A stretch of DNA of 64,000 nt from Shewanella sp. Isolate13 (GTDB taxonomy: Bacteria > Pseudomonadota > Gammaproteobacteria > Enterobacterales > Shewanellaceae), in NCBI RefSeq assembly GCF_022398325.1, contig NZ_JAKEVD010000013.1:50886-114885 (forward strand). Direction: 5' to 3'. Numbering within the stretch: position 1 is the stretch's first letter; the number at the start of each line of letters is the position of its first letter. The notes under the pieces were generated by a model. That model was not told where the DNA came from. It ran no database searches and was given only the letters and a program-made list of their open reading frames with translations. This document shows, in pieces, positions 47,486 to 57,486 of the stretch. Made by a program: the position numbers and the translations under genes.

Positions 47486-48658
47486 ATGATGAAAAACAAA
47501 ATATCCTTAACCTTGCTCAGCTTCCTCGCCAACTTTGTAATGGCAGGCTTTGCAACCCAGTTCGGTATGCTCATTGAACCTATCAGCGAAAAGTTCTCAG
47601 CAAACGTCAATGAAGTGGCCTCTATATTCTCATTGCTCAATGGCGGTGCCCTCGCCGGTACCATTGCCGCTTTCTTCTTAATTGAAAGAATTGGCGTCAA
47701 ACGCATTACCCTATTGAGCTACATCAGTATTGCACTAAGCGCCGCTGCGCTGCATTTCACCAGCTCGCTAAGTATCGTCATGATTGCTATGACGGTAATT
47801 GGTCTGTGTGGTGGCATCGGTCTTTGCATCGCGGGTACCATTGTGGTTTCGGTGTGGAAAGACAAAATTCAAAGCACCATGTTAGTGGTTCAAGATGCGA
47901 CCTTTAATGTGGCTGGCGTGGTATTTCCGTTGATCACCACCTATGCCCTCAGTAATGCACTTTCTTGGAGCTATAGCTATCTAGCTGTCGGTATTGTTGC
48001 CCTCGCAACGGCAGCAATTGCACTCGCTACCAACTTCGAGCTCTGTGAAGCCAGAGGCGAGAGTGAGCAGGCTAACGAAAAGTCAGAGTGGAATTTTGGC
48101 ATCATCAGCGGTGGCTTAGGTCTATTTTTAGGCATGCTAGCCCTGTACACTTTCCTGACTTGGGCTCCCATGTTCGTTAAGACTAAGTTCGACATTCCAT
48201 TTGAAGATGCGGGTAACATCATCACTCAATACTGGTCTGCGGCACTAGTCGGCGCACTCGTTTCTACAGCGATTGTTACCCGAGTTAAAATCCAGCACTT
48301 CCTGATGGGGGTGATTTCTCTGGCTTTCGCCATCACCACGCTTATTGTTACCACTGAAAACCTAAGCTGGATCGGCTACTTAACCTATGGTTATGGCTTT
48401 GCCTGCGCCGCGCTTTATAACGCCTTTATCGCTTACGGTGTATCATTTGTGAAAAATGCCAGTAGCCGTAATGTGTCTTATATCTTGATCAGTGGTAGTG
48501 CTGGCGCGATGTTTAGCCCGGCAATCAGCTCACTGTTTGAAAGCATCATCGGCCTACAAACTGTGATGTATGCTATTCCTGTGCTCTATGGGTTAATCAT
48601 CCTGATGCTGTTGTTATCTAATCGCCAAAAACTGGTGCAAACATTACAGGCTGCTTAA
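47486..48658 (+). CDS. MFS transporter (TsgA-like)
   Basis: A 390-residue membrane protein with 12 predicted helices in two six-helix halves split by a hydrophilic loop (about 190-205, CEARGESEQANEKSEW). The N-terminus LLSFLANFVMAGFATQFGMLIEPIS and the segment LNGGALAGTIAAFFLIERIGVKR match the TsgA branch of the major facilitator superfamily. The substrate of TsgA proteins is not established. Two ATGs in a row begin the frame; the second (47489) is better placed after AGGAA. Convergent with the Crp-like regulator. Confidence 0.85.
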   Translation: MMKNKISLTLLSFLANFVMAGFATQFGMLIEPISEKFSANVNEVASIFSLLNGGALAGTIAAFFLIERIGVKRITLLSYISIALSAAALHFTSSLSIVMIAMTVIGLCGGIGLCIAGTIVVSVWKDKIQSTMLVVQDATFNVAGVVFPLITTYALSNALSWSYSYLAVGIVALATAAIALATNFELCEARGESEQANEKSEWNFGIISGGLGLFLGMLALYTFLTWAPMFVKTKFDIPFEDAGNIITQYWSAALVGALVSTAIVTRVKIQHFLMGVISLAFAITTLIVTTENLSWIGYLTYGYGFACAALYNAFIAYGVSFVKNASSRNVSYILISGSAGAMFSPAISSLFESIIGLQTVMYAIPVLYGLIILMLLLSNRQKLVQTLQAA

Positions 48659-48676
48659 TAACCCGCTGTAATGATG

Positions 48677-48714
48677 GAATAGCTCCAAGCCTGAGTATGG
48701 GGTTGGAGCTATTC
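48677..48714. repeat. Perfect inverted repeat across the stop of the Crp/Fnr gene
   Basis: GAATAGCTCCAA and TTGGAGCTATTC (12 bp each) with a 14-base loop lie between two convergent genes, and the stop TAG of the - strand gene sits inside one arm. Neither side has a real T-run. It may act as an mRNA 3' end structure for both transcripts. Confidence 0.7.
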
Positions 48715-49380
48715 GATAAAGGCTTTTAATCCCTCAATATCACAAATAACCAGCCCCTCTCTTTCTCGCTTAATCAGATTAAGGTCTTCGAGTTTTTTTA
48801 CCGCGCGGCGATAAACCCTATCGGTCGTCGCGAAACGCTCAGCCTCCAAATAGCACTTAGTGAAGCCTTCTACTGGCTGGTCATTTAAATACTGATGATA
48901 AAGATCGTAGGCAATGTTATATGCGATGGGATACAACATTCGACGGGTAAATATATCTACCGTATCTTGGTAGTCTATCGCTATGGCACTAGCAAAAAAC
49001 AGCGCAAACTTCGGCGTCTTAACCAATGCTTGCTGCAATTTTTCGCCATTGATAATGGAGATATCCAACGGCTCTTCGGCAATGATATCGAGCTGGCACA
49101 AATAATCGGTAAAGAACTCCATCTCACCAAATAATTGTGAGTCACAGGTCATTGTTCCCAATTGAAAGCTGCGACCATTTCTCGCCGTATATCCCATGGA
49201 AATACGACCATGATGCACTAAAATCAGCGCATTCACCTGCTGCCCTTGCCGCATCAACTTATGCTGCGCCGAGACAGTCTTGGTCTCGGTGATGCACTCT
49301 CGCATGATCTGCTCAATAGCATCATGCTCTTGCTGCCATAATGAGTGAAAGCGTCCTTTTGCGAGTGGTTTTAACTGCAT
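48709..49380 (-). CDS. Crp/Fnr-family transcriptional regulator
   Basis: A 223-residue regulator: N-terminal cyclic nucleotide-binding-like beta-roll (about 30-130, LMRQGQQVNALILVHHGRIS, FGEMEFFTD), a dimerisation helix (about 135-165) and a C-terminal winged helix (about 175-223, AERFATTDRVYRRAVKKLED). There is no Cys cluster for an Fe-S centre as in Fnr, and the cAMP-contact residues of CRP are not clearly kept, so the ligand is unknown. Opposite in direction to the MFS gene; whether it controls it is not known. Confidence 0.78.
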   Translation of the reverse strand: MQLKPLAKGRFHSLWQQEHDAIEQIMRECITETKTVSAQHKLMRQGQQVNALILVHHGRISMGYTARNGRSFQLGTMTCDSQLFGEMEFFTDYLCQLDIIAEEPLDISIINGEKLQQALVKTPKFALFFASAIAIDYQDTVDIFTRRMLYPIAYNIAYDLYHQYLNDQPVEGFTKCYLEAERFATTDRVYRRAVKKLEDLNLIKREREGLVICDIEGLKAFIE

Positions 49381-49491
49381 ACTGGTATTGAATTAACTAA
49401 AATCGATATAGATAAATTAATTATACGCCTTTAGTCAGCTTAATTCTAAAGAGCGAGTGAGGCTCGGCTTTCCATTTACCCTTTCCCTCTT

Positions 49492-50547
49492 CTAAGGGCT
49501 TTTTTTCTGCCAACTCGCCGGTAAGCGCACCTCTTGCCAAAGAGATTGGCATAAGCCCTCTGGCCGACTCCAATCCCCTTGAAGTAACCAAGACACCAAT
49601 GCATCTCCCACCTCTGGATAATGAATAGCCTCGGGCATAGGCGCTTTTAACCAGCGTCGTAATGCTTGGGGATCTAAACTCATTCTCATGCACTCGGCGG
49701 CTCCAAGCAATTCTAGTGCAGCCACATTTGATAGCTGCTCAAACTGTCCAAGTAAGGGTTTAATGAGCAATTTTTTACCCAATGTTAGCGCCTCACTAGA
49801 TAACTCGAACCCCGCATTACCAATGACTCCACCACAGCTCGCCATCTCCCTCTTAAACCCCACTCTATCGAATCCATGCCAGCGAATATGTTCAGGTAGC
49901 ACTGCGGAAGGTTTACATGCGTGATAAACCAAGAAGGTGTAATTAGCGAAGGGGGCTAAAAACTCAACAATTTCATCTGCCGACTCAAATGGGAGATAAA
50001 CTAGGATCTGATGGGGTATTTGTTGTTCAACTTTATCGACCTCAACAAAAGGCGGTAAAATCGGAAAGCCAAAGTGATGCCAATGACAGCCAAGCGTAAT
50101 ATCCACGGGGGCAAAATAGCTTAACATGAAGTCACTCAACCAGTTATCACCGACCTTAGGCACGGCATATTTCAATGCGGCTTGATGACTGATACCGATG
50201 GATGGAAGCCCTTGGTTTTTAGCAGCCCAAGCCGATACCGGTTCAAAATCATTTAACAACAGATCGTAGCCGCTTAAATCTAAGCGCTTAACATCCTTGA
50301 TGAAGCCTAACCAAGCATTATCTTTTGCAGTTTTTGCCACACTTACGCGACCGTTTTCAGTGGCAAAAGTTAACCCAGATTGCACCCGATATTGACCAAA
50401 ACACTGCATATCAAAAAACTGCTCAGGTGAACGGCCAGAAAAGAAAAAATCAACATCGACGCCCTGACGTTGTAGTGCTTTAGCCATCACTCTTGCGCGA
50501 CTGAGATGGCCATTTCCCGTACCTTGAACCCCATAAAGAATTCGCAA
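49492..50547 (-). CDS. Glycosyltransferase-like protein (MJ1255/VC2487 family)
   Basis: A 351-residue GT-B-fold protein. The N-terminal segment RILYGVQGTGNGHLSRARVM is the hallmark of this family and resembles MurG/GT28 N-termini; the C-terminal half has GGVIGNAGFELSSEALTLGKKLL (about 240-262), the donor-nucleotide binding region. The start is TTG at 50547 with a strong GGAGG overlapping the stop of the PAP2 gene, giving coupled translation. The acceptor is unknown; coupling with a PAP2 phosphatase suggests a lipid-linked substrate. Confidence 0.82.
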   Translation of the reverse strand: MRILYGVQGTGNGHLSRARVMAKALQRQGVDVDFFFSGRSPEQFFDMQCFGQYRVQSGLTFATENGRVSVAKTAKDNAWLGFIKDVKRLDLSGYDLLLNDFEPVSAWAAKNQGLPSIGISHQAALKYAVPKVGDNWLSDFMLSYFAPVDITLGCHWHHFGFPILPPFVEVDKVEQQIPHQILVYLPFESADEIVEFLAPFANYTFLVYHACKPSAVLPEHIRWHGFDRVGFKREMASCGGVIGNAGFELSSEALTLGKKLLIKPLLGQFEQLSNVAALELLGAAECMRMSLDPQALRRWLKAPMPEAIHYPEVGDALVSWLLQGDWSRPEGLCQSLWQEVRLPASWQKKSP

Positions 50548-50556
50548 GCTGACCTC

Positions 50557-51066
50557 CTAAATAATTTGCTGACCGACAATAACCGCTGTCACTCCAAGTA
50601 CAGCACCTGCGAAAATATCCATTGGGTAATGCACACCTAACACCACCCGAGAAATACCGATAGCAAATGCCCAAGTGACGGCAACATAAATTAGTGCTGG
50701 GTAGATGAGATAGATACTGGTCGCCATCACAAAGGCAGCGGCTGTATGACCAGAAGGTAGACTGAATTTATCCGCAGGCTCAAAACTCGCCACGCCATCG
50801 GCTAACGCATGACAGGGACGTGGACGGCGAATAATATTCTTTAGTAACAGGTAGAGAGGCAGCTCAACAATGAACCCTGCAAGCATGGAATAAAGCAGCG
50901 ATTCGCCTTTGTCATCAAATATTAAAAACAGCACTGCAAGATACAGATATAGCGAACCATTACCCGAAGCTGACACAGAAAGAGCCAACTTCTCGAGGCC
51001 ATGTTCTCGCCCCTTGCGCACAACTAAGCGATATAAGTTCTGATCAAACGAATTTATCGAAGCCAT
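50557..51066 (-). CDS. PAP2-family membrane phosphatase
   Basis: A 169-residue membrane phosphatase of the PAP2 superfamily. All three motifs are present: KNIIRRPRPC (about 77-86), PSGHTAAAF (about 103-111) and SRVVLGVHYPMDIFAG (about 139-154), with about five membrane helices around them. It could act on undecaprenyl pyrophosphate or phosphatidic acid. It is followed after 9 bp by the glycosyltransferase gene, so a shared pathway is likely. Confidence 0.88.
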   Translation of the reverse strand: MASINSFDQNLYRLVVRKGREHGLEKLALSVSASGNGSLYLYLAVLFLIFDDKGESLLYSMLAGFIVELPLYLLLKNIIRRPRPCHALADGVASFEPADKFSLPSGHTAAAFVMATSIYLIYPALIYVAVTWAFAIGISRVVLGVHYPMDIFAGAVLGVTAVIVGQQII

Positions 51067-51217
51067 CGCAACCTCCCAGTTACTATGACTGTAAGGCTAT
51101 GGAAGCTCCATGACACACAAGTGACAACTTATCTAAAGTTTTATGACATCAGAGTGATGATGCGTCAGAAATTCTCGAAGTGTAAAAATAGCTCAGCTGG
51201 GATGACGAGGAGGTGTA

Positions 51218-51247
51218 TCCAGCCTGAATGATGGAAGATCAGGCTGG
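51218..51247. repeat. Inverted repeat after the YgjV-like gene
   Basis: TCCAGCCTGA and TCAGGCTGGA form a perfect 10-bp stem with a 10-base loop, 14 bp after the YgjV-like stop (-). No T-run follows on either strand; it is probably a 3' end stabilising or partially terminating structure. Confidence 0.6.
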
Positions 51248-51260
51248 AGTTCCACAGATA

Positions 51261-51512
51261 TTATTCTGAGGCGAATTGTGGGTTGTTGCGGTTACGATAT
51301 AGCTTAAGCAAATGATAGACGTTGATGCAGGCAACAAACGCATTCATCCCGGCAACAGGCCAAGCTTCAATAGATGCACCATAAATGACAAACAATGCAC
51401 AACCGGTAAAGTTTAGACATCTTAGCCAGATAATGTCTTTCATCATAAGCGAAATCGCAACCATCACTGATGCAGAATAACCGATGATTTCAATAGTATT
51501 AACAGCTTCCAT
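51261..51512 (-). CDS. Small inner-membrane protein (YgjV-like)
   Basis: An 83-residue protein with two or three hydrophobic helices (IEIIGYSASVMVAISLMM, LRCLNFTGCALFVIYGASI, VAGMNAFVACINVYHLLKLY). The pattern GYSASVMVAISLMMKDIIWLR-NFTG matches the YgjV family of inner membrane proteins, of unknown function. Monocistronic, divergent from rraA. E. coli YgjV is longer (about 183), so this represents one repeat of the family. Confidence 0.7.
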   Translation of the reverse strand: MEAVNTIEIIGYSASVMVAISLMMKDIIWLRCLNFTGCALFVIYGASIEAWPVAGMNAFVACINVYHLLKLYRNRNNPQFASE

Positions 51513-51851
51513 AAGGCACCTTCTATTAGGCCCTATGCCTTCCCTATGCTAATCGGGGGATCCGTGCCCCTAAAGCGGCTCAAAATTTGAGTTTAAGTTA
51601 AATTATCTGATGACATGCTAACAAAAAAGATGACCAACTGTAATAAAAAAACGTCATATAATGACCTGAATCATATTTTGGATGTTTTTTTAACCAGCAA
51701 GAAGAAATATTACCACAATCAATGCAACCGCCGTCTTTATAGACAATTGCGTGATTGATAACACTTTTCTTTTTAAGAATCCCTTATATACTGAGTGCAA
51801 CTACTTGTTTGCTCGGACTTCTGAGCATCTCTATCTATCAGGAGTGTTCTT
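51513..51851. promoter_or_regulatory. Divergent promoter region between the YgjV-like gene and rraA
   Basis: A gap of 339 bp, AT-rich from about 51590. It contains a perfect TATAAT (51657-51662) inside the small palindrome GTCATATAATGAC (51653-51665), but no good -35 is visible at normal spacing. A GGGG/CCCC mini-stem lies near 51555-51570. A 69-codon frame here is not supported as a gene. Otherwise nothing recognised. Confidence 0.45.
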
Positions 51852-52337
51852 ATGGAATACAACACCTCAGAACTTTGTGACACTTATATCGATGTCGTTG
51901 ATGTTGTCGAACCCATGTTCAGCAATTATGGTGGTTGTAACTCTTTCGGTGGTTCTATAAGCACCGTCAAGTGCTTTGAAGACAATGGTCTTATCATTGA
52001 TGCACTTCAAGAAGATGGAGAGGGGAAAGTACTACTCGTCGATGGCGGTGGCTCACTGCGCCGTGCACTACTTGACTCTACCATTGCAGAAGCTGCTGTT
52101 GCGAATAACTGGGAAGGCATCATCATTTACGGTTCAGTACGCGATGTCGATGCATTAGAAGATCTAGATATCGGTATCCAAGCATTAGCCTCGATTCCAG
52201 TCGGCGCCGATAGTAATGCCATTGGTGAACTAGAGATCCCTGTAAACTTTGGTGGTGTAACTTTCTTACCAGGCGATCACGTCTATGCTGATAACACAGG
52301 CATCATTTTGTCACCAGAGCCGCTAGACATTGACTAG
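51852..52337 (+). CDS. rraA: Regulator of RNase E activity RraA
   Basis: A 161-residue protein that forms a trimeric ring and in E. coli binds the C-terminal scaffold of RNase E and inhibits it. The match to E. coli RraA (161) is long: [56 protein letters not shown] and [24 protein letters not shown] stands 7 bases before the ATG. In E. coli it follows menA; here it is a single gene closed by a terminator. Confidence 0.96.
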   Translation: MEYNTSELCDTYIDVVDVVEPMFSNYGGCNSFGGSISTVKCFEDNGLIIDALQEDGEGKVLLVDGGGSLRRALLDSTIAEAAVANNWEGIIIYGSVRDVDALEDLDIGIQALASIPVGADSNAIGELEIPVNFGGVTFLPGDHVYADNTGIILSPEPLDID

Positions 52338-52364
52338 CAGCCCTTGCCAGAACAACTGAATAAG

Positions 52365-52392
52365 AGCCAGTCCTAAGTGACTGGCTTTTTTA
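52365..52392 (+). terminator. Intrinsic terminator after rraA
   Basis: AGCCAGT and ACTGGCT form a 7-bp stem around CCTAAGTG, followed by TTTTTTAT. It begins about 28 bp after the rraA stop. Confidence 0.9.
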
Positions 52393-52476
52393 TATCCTAA
52401 ACAAGCTGGGCTTGCAGCCAAAATTTAAGCGCTTAAACTAGAGGCTAAATGATAAGCTCACAATAAGAATAACAAG

Positions 52477-53511
52477 ATGCAGTATTTAAGCCTCTTCAAC
52501 ACCGCTAAGCTATCAAGCCTAGTCAATACCCGAGAGGGCGAGGTCAAGCTTGGACAAGTCGTTCAGCTAGCAGACGCGTCGCTGAACCTAAGCGCGAATT
52601 TAGCTCACGCAAAAGCCAATGGTGCTCGCTTTGTGATCATAGGGATAGGCGAAGATATAGGTCCTCGCGCTAACTTAGGCCGTGGCGGCGCCGATGACGC
52701 TTTCGATAGCGCGATGGCACAGTTTCTCAACTTGCAATCGAACCGTTTCTTAAGCGGCGAGCAATGCCTAGTGCTGGGACAAGTCGATACCCAAGACCTG
52801 CAGCTTCCCGCTAATGCGAGCCCAGAGTCATTAAGAAACAAGGTCGAGCAATTAGATCTGCGAGTGATAGAACTACTCACCGCAGTATTTAGTGCAGGGC
52901 TTGAGCCTATCGTCATCGGTGGTGGCCACAATAACGCTTACGGTTTACTGATGGCTGCAAAAGCTGGGCTTAAGCGCCCCATTGCCGCAGTCAACCTCGA
53001 CCCTCACTCCGATTTTAGACCGAAGGAAGGTCGCCATAGTGGTAACGGTTTTAGTTATGCCGCCGCCTCTGGTGCACTAGGCTACTATCATGTTCTGGGT
53101 TTACACGAACTTAAAAATAGCGAAGCGACATTAGAACAGCTAAAAGTGTTCGGCGGCCACTGGCATAGCTTGCAGCAAATTTGGGTTCGACGAGAGCTCA
53201 GTGTCGAGACTGCAGTAAAAAACATCTCCGATGCTTTAAACAATACCCAACTCCCCGTCGCTATAGAGCTCGATCTCGACGCCATAACCAATATGCCAAG
53301 CAGCGCCTCTACAGCGGCTGGAGTCCCCCTACTCGATGCCCTGTTCTATGTTAGCTATGTCGCTAAACATTGCCCAACTGCGTACCTGCATCTAGCTGAA
53401 GCCGCGCCTAGCTGCCATGTTGCTGGCGCTGCGGCGGGGTACCGTGAAACAGGCCAAAGCATCAGTGAATTGATCTACGCCTACATCAGCGGACGTATTA
53501 ATGCACTGTAG
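52477..53511 (+). CDS. Arginase-family protein (formimidoylglutamase-like)
   Basis: A 344-residue ureohydrolase-fold protein. Metal-binding motifs are visible: GGGHNNAYG (about 147), NLDPHSDFR (about 174, DxHxD) and IELDLDAITNMP (about 267). The third motif keeps the DxD pair but has TNMP where DP is usual. Such genes are often labelled HutG in this lineage, but no hut gene is near, so the substrate is open: formimidoylglutamate, arginine, agmatine or something else. Single gene between rraA and ubiE. Confidence 0.75.
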   Translation: MQYLSLFNTAKLSSLVNTREGEVKLGQVVQLADASLNLSANLAHAKANGARFVIIGIGEDIGPRANLGRGGADDAFDSAMAQFLNLQSNRFLSGEQCLVLGQVDTQDLQLPANASPESLRNKVEQLDLRVIELLTAVFSAGLEPIVIGGGHNNAYGLLMAAKAGLKRPIAAVNLDPHSDFRPKEGRHSGNGFSYAAASGALGYYHVLGLHELKNSEATLEQLKVFGGHWHSLQQIWVRRELSVETAVKNISDALNNTQLPVAIELDLDAITNMPSSASTAAGVPLLDALFYVSYVAKHCPTAYLHLAEAAPSCHVAGAAAGYRETGQSISELIYAYISGRINAL

Positions 53512-53714
53512 CTAGTAATAATTATTCAACATTGATAGATATTGTGGTGTAATGCGCTGTCAATTTTTCGATAGACTGCGCTAACGCGCATTTTCTTATT
53601 ATTGGTCAGCCGATAGCTAACATGCGTCACAGAGTGATAGATGAAAGATTCAGCAATTCACTTTGATGACTTACAATCGCAACAATTTCATTGTTAACGT
53701 ATAGGAACAGATAG

Positions 53715-54470
53715 ATGTCAGAGGACACTTCAAACAGCACTCACTTCGGTTATAAAACAGTAGAAGCCGAAAAGAAAGCCGACTTGGTTGCTGGCGTATT
53801 CCATTCTGTCGCGGCAAAGTACGACATCATGAATGACGTTATGTCTTTCGGTATCCACCGCATGTGGAAGCGCTTCACTATCGAAAGTGCAGGCGCACGT
53901 CCAGGCATGAAAGTATTGGATCTCGCTGGCGGTACTGGTGATTTAACGGCTAAGTTTTCTCGTATCGTTGGTGAAACAGGCCAAGTAACCCTAGCCGACA
54001 TTAATGACTCGATGCTTAAGGTCGGTCGTGAAAAACTACGTGACAAGGGCATTGTTGGTAACGTCAATTACGTTCAAGCTAACGCTGAAGCATTGCCGTT
54101 TCCTGACAACCACTTTGATATCATCACCATCGCTTTTGGTCTACGAAATGTGACCGATAAAGATGCTGCAATCGCCTCTATGCTACGAGTGCTAAAGCCA
54201 GGTGGAAAGTTACTTGTACTTGAGTTCTCAAAGCCGCAGCACGAAATCATGCGCAAGGTTTATGACATTTATAGCTTCAAAGTGCTACCAAAGATGGGTT
54301 CTCTAATCACTCAAGATGCAGACAGCTACGAGTATCTAGCTGAGTCAATCCGCATGCATCCAGATCAAGAGACTCTAAAGCAGATGATGGAAAATGCCGG
54401 CTTTGAGCAGGTCAACTACACCAATATGACTGACGGTATTGTTGCCTTACATAAGGGCTATAAATTCTGA
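53715..54470 (+). CDS. ubiE: Ubiquinone/menaquinone C-methyltransferase UbiE
   Basis: A 251-residue SAM-dependent methyltransferase acting in both ubiquinone and menaquinone synthesis. Same length as E. coli UbiE (251). The SAM-binding motif is [15 protein letters not shown] (about 67-81), with [24 protein letters not shown] start and [18 protein letters not shown] near the end. First gene of a ubiE-ubiJ-ubiB-tatABC group. Confidence 0.97.
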   Translation: MSEDTSNSTHFGYKTVEAEKKADLVAGVFHSVAAKYDIMNDVMSFGIHRMWKRFTIESAGARPGMKVLDLAGGTGDLTAKFSRIVGETGQVTLADINDSMLKVGREKLRDKGIVGNVNYVQANAEALPFPDNHFDIITIAFGLRNVTDKDAAIASMLRVLKPGGKLLVLEFSKPQHEIMRKVYDIYSFKVLPKMGSLITQDADSYEYLAESIRMHPDQETLKQMMENAGFEQVNYTNMTDGIVALHKGYKF

Positions 54471-54481
54471 TAGGACTCACT

Positions 54482-55105
54482 ATGTCTCGTGACTTGTCAT
54501 TATTGGCCTGCGCCGCGATAGAGATCAGCCTAAACAAGCTGATCTCTCAAACTCCTGAAGAATACGCTAACTTACGTAGCATTCATGGCAAAGTGCTATG
54601 TATCCAGCTATCACAGCTTAACTGGCCGCTGTACTTTCTATTTTCAAAAGAGATCCTCGTACTCTCTCGCTACGAAGGCGAAGTCACCACCAAAGTGAAT
54701 GCCGATGCCACCACCCTCTACCAACTGACAGAGGGCGCAAATCTCACTGAACTTATCAAACAAGATAAACTCAGTCTCGAGGGGGATTTAAACCTGTTAC
54801 AGACATTCAGCCACTATATGCAACAGGTTGAAGTCGACTTTGCAGAGCCCCTTTCACACTATATTGGTGATGCACCCACGCATTTTATTCATCAAGGCTT
54901 TAAACAAGCCAAGCAGGATGTGAAGAGTGTACTGTGCAAGACTCGCTCACATCTAGGTCAACTTGCGACCGAGGAGTATCGACTCGCTCCTCACAAGCTC
55001 GAATTTATTCATTTAAGTGATAGAATCGAAGACCTCAGCGCCGATGTGGAGGCGACTGCGATACGGATAGACCAGCTTATCAATAGGGTAAAAACCAAAC
55101 CATGA
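54482..55105 (+). CDS. ubiJ: Ubiquinone biosynthesis accessory factor UbiJ
   Basis: A 207-residue protein with an N-terminal SCP2 (sterol carrier-like) lipid-binding domain (about 10-110, [19 protein letters not shown]) and a C-terminal helical/coiled region (about 170-207, [20 protein letters not shown]). In E. coli UbiJ binds ubiquinone intermediates in the Ubi complex. It overlaps ubiB by 4 bp (ATGA). Confidence 0.94.
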   Translation: MSRDLSLLACAAIEISLNKLISQTPEEYANLRSIHGKVLCIQLSQLNWPLYFLFSKEILVLSRYEGEVTTKVNADATTLYQLTEGANLTELIKQDKLSLEGDLNLLQTFSHYMQQVEVDFAEPLSHYIGDAPTHFIHQGFKQAKQDVKSVLCKTRSHLGQLATEEYRLAPHKLEFIHLSDRIEDLSADVEATAIRIDQLINRVKTKP

Positions 55106-56751
55106 CAGTAAAAAGTATCAGGCGCGCTTATCACGTAATCCGTATTGCATTGCACTACGGGCTAGATGATTTAATTCCCTCTAAGTTAACGCCTTGGTAC
55201 TTCAAACTACTAAGGTATTGCTTCTTCTGGCTGCGAAATCAACATAAAGACAAAGTCGGTGGCGAGCGCCTAAAGCTTGCGATGCAAGAGCTTGGTCCGG
55301 TTTACATCAAGTTTGGCCAGATGCTATCAACCCGCAGAGATCTGCTGTCAGATGAGTGGGCCGAAGAGTTGGCGATGCTGCAAGATCGGGTGCCTCCATT
55401 TGATTCTGCGATTGCTAGAGCTTCGATTGAAGCCGAGCTTGGCGCCCCCATCGAAACTTACTTCGATGACTTCGATAACACACCGCTAGCTTCAGCCTCA
55501 ATCTCCCAGGTCCATACCGCTACGCTGAAATCTAATGGCGCGGCCGTTGTTTTAAAGGTGTTACGACCAGACGTTGAGAATAAAGTGCACGCAGACCTTC
55601 TGCTTATGTCTCAAACGGCTGACTTTCTTGAGACTCTGCTCGGTGCCAACAATCGTTTACGCCCAGCAGAGGTTGTCGAAGATTATCGCACCACTATCGA
55701 AGGCGAACTAAATTTAAAGCTTGAAGCACTGAATGCCATCAAGTTACGCAATAACTTCATCGATTCTAACGCGCTCTACATCCCCTATATGTACGAAGAG
55801 TTATGCTTTACGCGCCTTATCGTAATGGAACGTATCGATGGTATTCCCGTATCGGATAAAGTGGCATTAGAAGCCCAAGGCACTAACTTTAAACTACTCG
55901 CTGAACGCGGAGTTGAACTGTTCTTCACTCAAGTTTTCCGCGATAACTTCTTCCATGCAGATATGCACCCTGGCAATGTCTTCGTCAGCAGAGAGCATCC
56001 TAACGATCCTTTCTATATCGGTTTGGATTGCGGCATTATGGGAACGCTAACCGAAGAGGATAAGCGCTACTTAGCCGAAAACTTCCTAGCCTTCTTTAAT
56101 CGTGACTATCGTCGTATCGCACAGCTCTACATCGAATCTGGTTGGGTTAGCCCTGAAACGGATGTTGGCGCTTTTGAGCAAGCGGTAAAGGTAGTTTGTG
56201 AGCCAATGTTTAATAAACCACTGGATGAGATCTCATTTGGTCACGTCTTGCTAGAACTATTTAGAACCGCCCGCCGTTTCGATATGGTTGTGCAACCACA
56301 ATTAGTTTTACTTGAGAAAACATTACTTTATATCGAAGGACTAGGACGTCAGCTCTATCCTCAACTCGATTTATGGCAAACAGCGAAGCCATTCCTTGAA
56401 CAATGGATGTCAGAGCAAGTGGGCCCAAAAGTAATGGCAAAAAAGGTTAAACAAAAACTGCCATATTGGACCGAACAATTGCCTGAGTTACCCGAACTTA
56501 TCTATGACAATTTAAAAATGGGCCGCGACCTATCTAAAAATCAAAATAAATTGTTAGATCGATATCTCAAACATCAGCAAAAAGCGCATAAAAGTAACTA
56601 TCTTTTGATTACATCGGCTGTTTTAGTGATCTGTGGCACTATTTTGTTAAACCAAGGCGCTACACTATGGCCCTCTTATGGCAGTATTGGCATAGGCATC
56701 ACTCTGTGGGTGCTGGGATGGCGATCAAGACCAAAGAATCGCAAATTTTAG
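55102..56751 (+). CDS. ubiB: UbiB, atypical kinase-like protein of ubiquinone synthesis
   Basis: A 549-residue ABC1/ADCK/UbiB-family protein. It has the KxGQ motif [15 protein letters not shown] (about 71-84), the A-rich loop region ASASISQVH (about 130), the invariant Lys (VVLKVLRP, about 153), [11 protein letters not shown] (about 287) and a DFG-like GLDCGIMG (about 311). Two C-terminal membrane helices lie near residues 500-540. It is an ATPase that helps deliver lipid ubiquinone intermediates. Confidence 0.96.
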   Translation: MTVKSIRRAYHVIRIALHYGLDDLIPSKLTPWYFKLLRYCFFWLRNQHKDKVGGERLKLAMQELGPVYIKFGQMLSTRRDLLSDEWAEELAMLQDRVPPFDSAIARASIEAELGAPIETYFDDFDNTPLASASISQVHTATLKSNGAAVVLKVLRPDVENKVHADLLLMSQTADFLETLLGANNRLRPAEVVEDYRTTIEGELNLKLEALNAIKLRNNFIDSNALYIPYMYEELCFTRLIVMERIDGIPVSDKVALEAQGTNFKLLAERGVELFFTQVFRDNFFHADMHPGNVFVSREHPNDPFYIGLDCGIMGTLTEEDKRYLAENFLAFFNRDYRRIAQLYIESGWVSPETDVGAFEQAVKVVCEPMFNKPLDEISFGHVLLELFRTARRFDMVVQPQLVLLEKTLLYIEGLGRQLYPQLDLWQTAKPFLEQWMSEQVGPKVMAKKVKQKLPYWTEQLPELPELIYDNLKMGRDLSKNQNKLLDRYLKHQQKAHKSNYLLITSAVLVICGTILLNQGATLWPSYGSIGIGITLWVLGWRSRPKNRKF

Positions 56752-56811
56752 CTAGACCTAAATAACTAAAGGTTCATAATAGAACCAGTATCTAATTAAG
56801 AGGATTCATCC

Positions 56812-57081
56812 ATGGGTGGCATTAGTATTTGGCAACTTCTTATCATTGCTTTAATTGTCGTATTATTGTTTGGAACTAAGAAGTTACGTTCACTAGGCGG
56901 CGATTTAGGTGGTGCAGTTAAGGGCTTTAAGAACGCCATGTCTTCTGAAGAAGAGAAGAAGGCTCTAGAAGAAAACGCGACTGACAAGCCAGCTGCTGAC
57001 ACTGCAAAAGTGACAGACACTGCAAAAGTTGCAGAGACAGCCGAGAAAAAGGCTGAGTCTAAGGGCAAAGAACAGGCGTAA
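56812..57081 (+). CDS. tatA: Sec-independent translocase subunit TatA
   Basis: An 89-residue TatA: a very short periplasmic start, one membrane helix ([19 protein letters not shown]) with the [10 protein letters not shown] hinge, an amphipathic helix ([11 protein letters not shown]) and an acidic/Lys-rich tail with the DTAKV unit repeated. TatA forms the translocation pore for folded proteins. It is 60 bp after ubiB. Confidence 0.96.
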   Translation: MGGISIWQLLIIALIVVLLFGTKKLRSLGGDLGGAVKGFKNAMSSEEEKKALEENATDKPAADTAKVTDTAKVAETAEKKAESKGKEQA

Positions 57082-57087
57082 TCGACT

Positions 57088-57483
57088 ATGTTCGACGGTA
57101 TCGGCTTTATGGAGTTGCTGCTGATTGGGATCTTGGGCCTAGTTGTACTTGGCCCTGAAAGACTCCCAACTGCGGTGCGCTCAATTTCTAGCTGGATCCG
57201 CGCCATGAAAAAAATGGCTAACTCGGTAAAAGACGAATTAGAGCAGGAGCTTAAAATTGAGCAACTGCACTCTGATTTGAAAAATGCAGAGAGTCAGGGT
57301 TTAAAGAACCTCTCTCCAGAGTTACAGGATTCAATCGATCAATTAAAAGAAGCGGCTCAATCCGTTAATCGTCCTTATCAAGTAGAAGACGTTCCTGCGG
57401 CGAAGGATACTCCAGCCAAAGAAACCCCGACTGCAGAGACAAGTTCGACAACGAGTGCTAATTCAGACAAACCTAACGGGTAG
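57088..57483 (+). CDS. tatB: Twin-arginine translocase subunit TatB
   Basis: A 131-residue TatB: membrane helix [21 protein letters not shown] with the conserved Glu and the LGPERLP hinge, an amphipathic helix (about 30-60) and a Pro/Thr/Ser-rich tail. It forms the receptor complex with TatC. Six bp separate it from tatA, 3 bp from tatC. Confidence 0.96.
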   Translation: MFDGIGFMELLLIGILGLVVLGPERLPTAVRSISSWIRAMKKMANSVKDELEQELKIEQLHSDLKNAESQGLKNLSPELQDSIDQLKEAAQSVNRPYQVEDVPAAKDTPAKETPTAETSSTTSANSDKPNG

Positions 57484-57486
57484 TCC

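Noticed and set aside
48677..48714. Classic bidirectional terminator between the MFS and Crp-like genes
   Set aside because: The stem is perfect but no T-run follows on either strand, so it is recorded only as an inverted repeat.
51751..51960. 69-codon frame before and into rraA
   Set aside because: It overlaps the well-supported rraA start in another frame and lacks a ribosome site.
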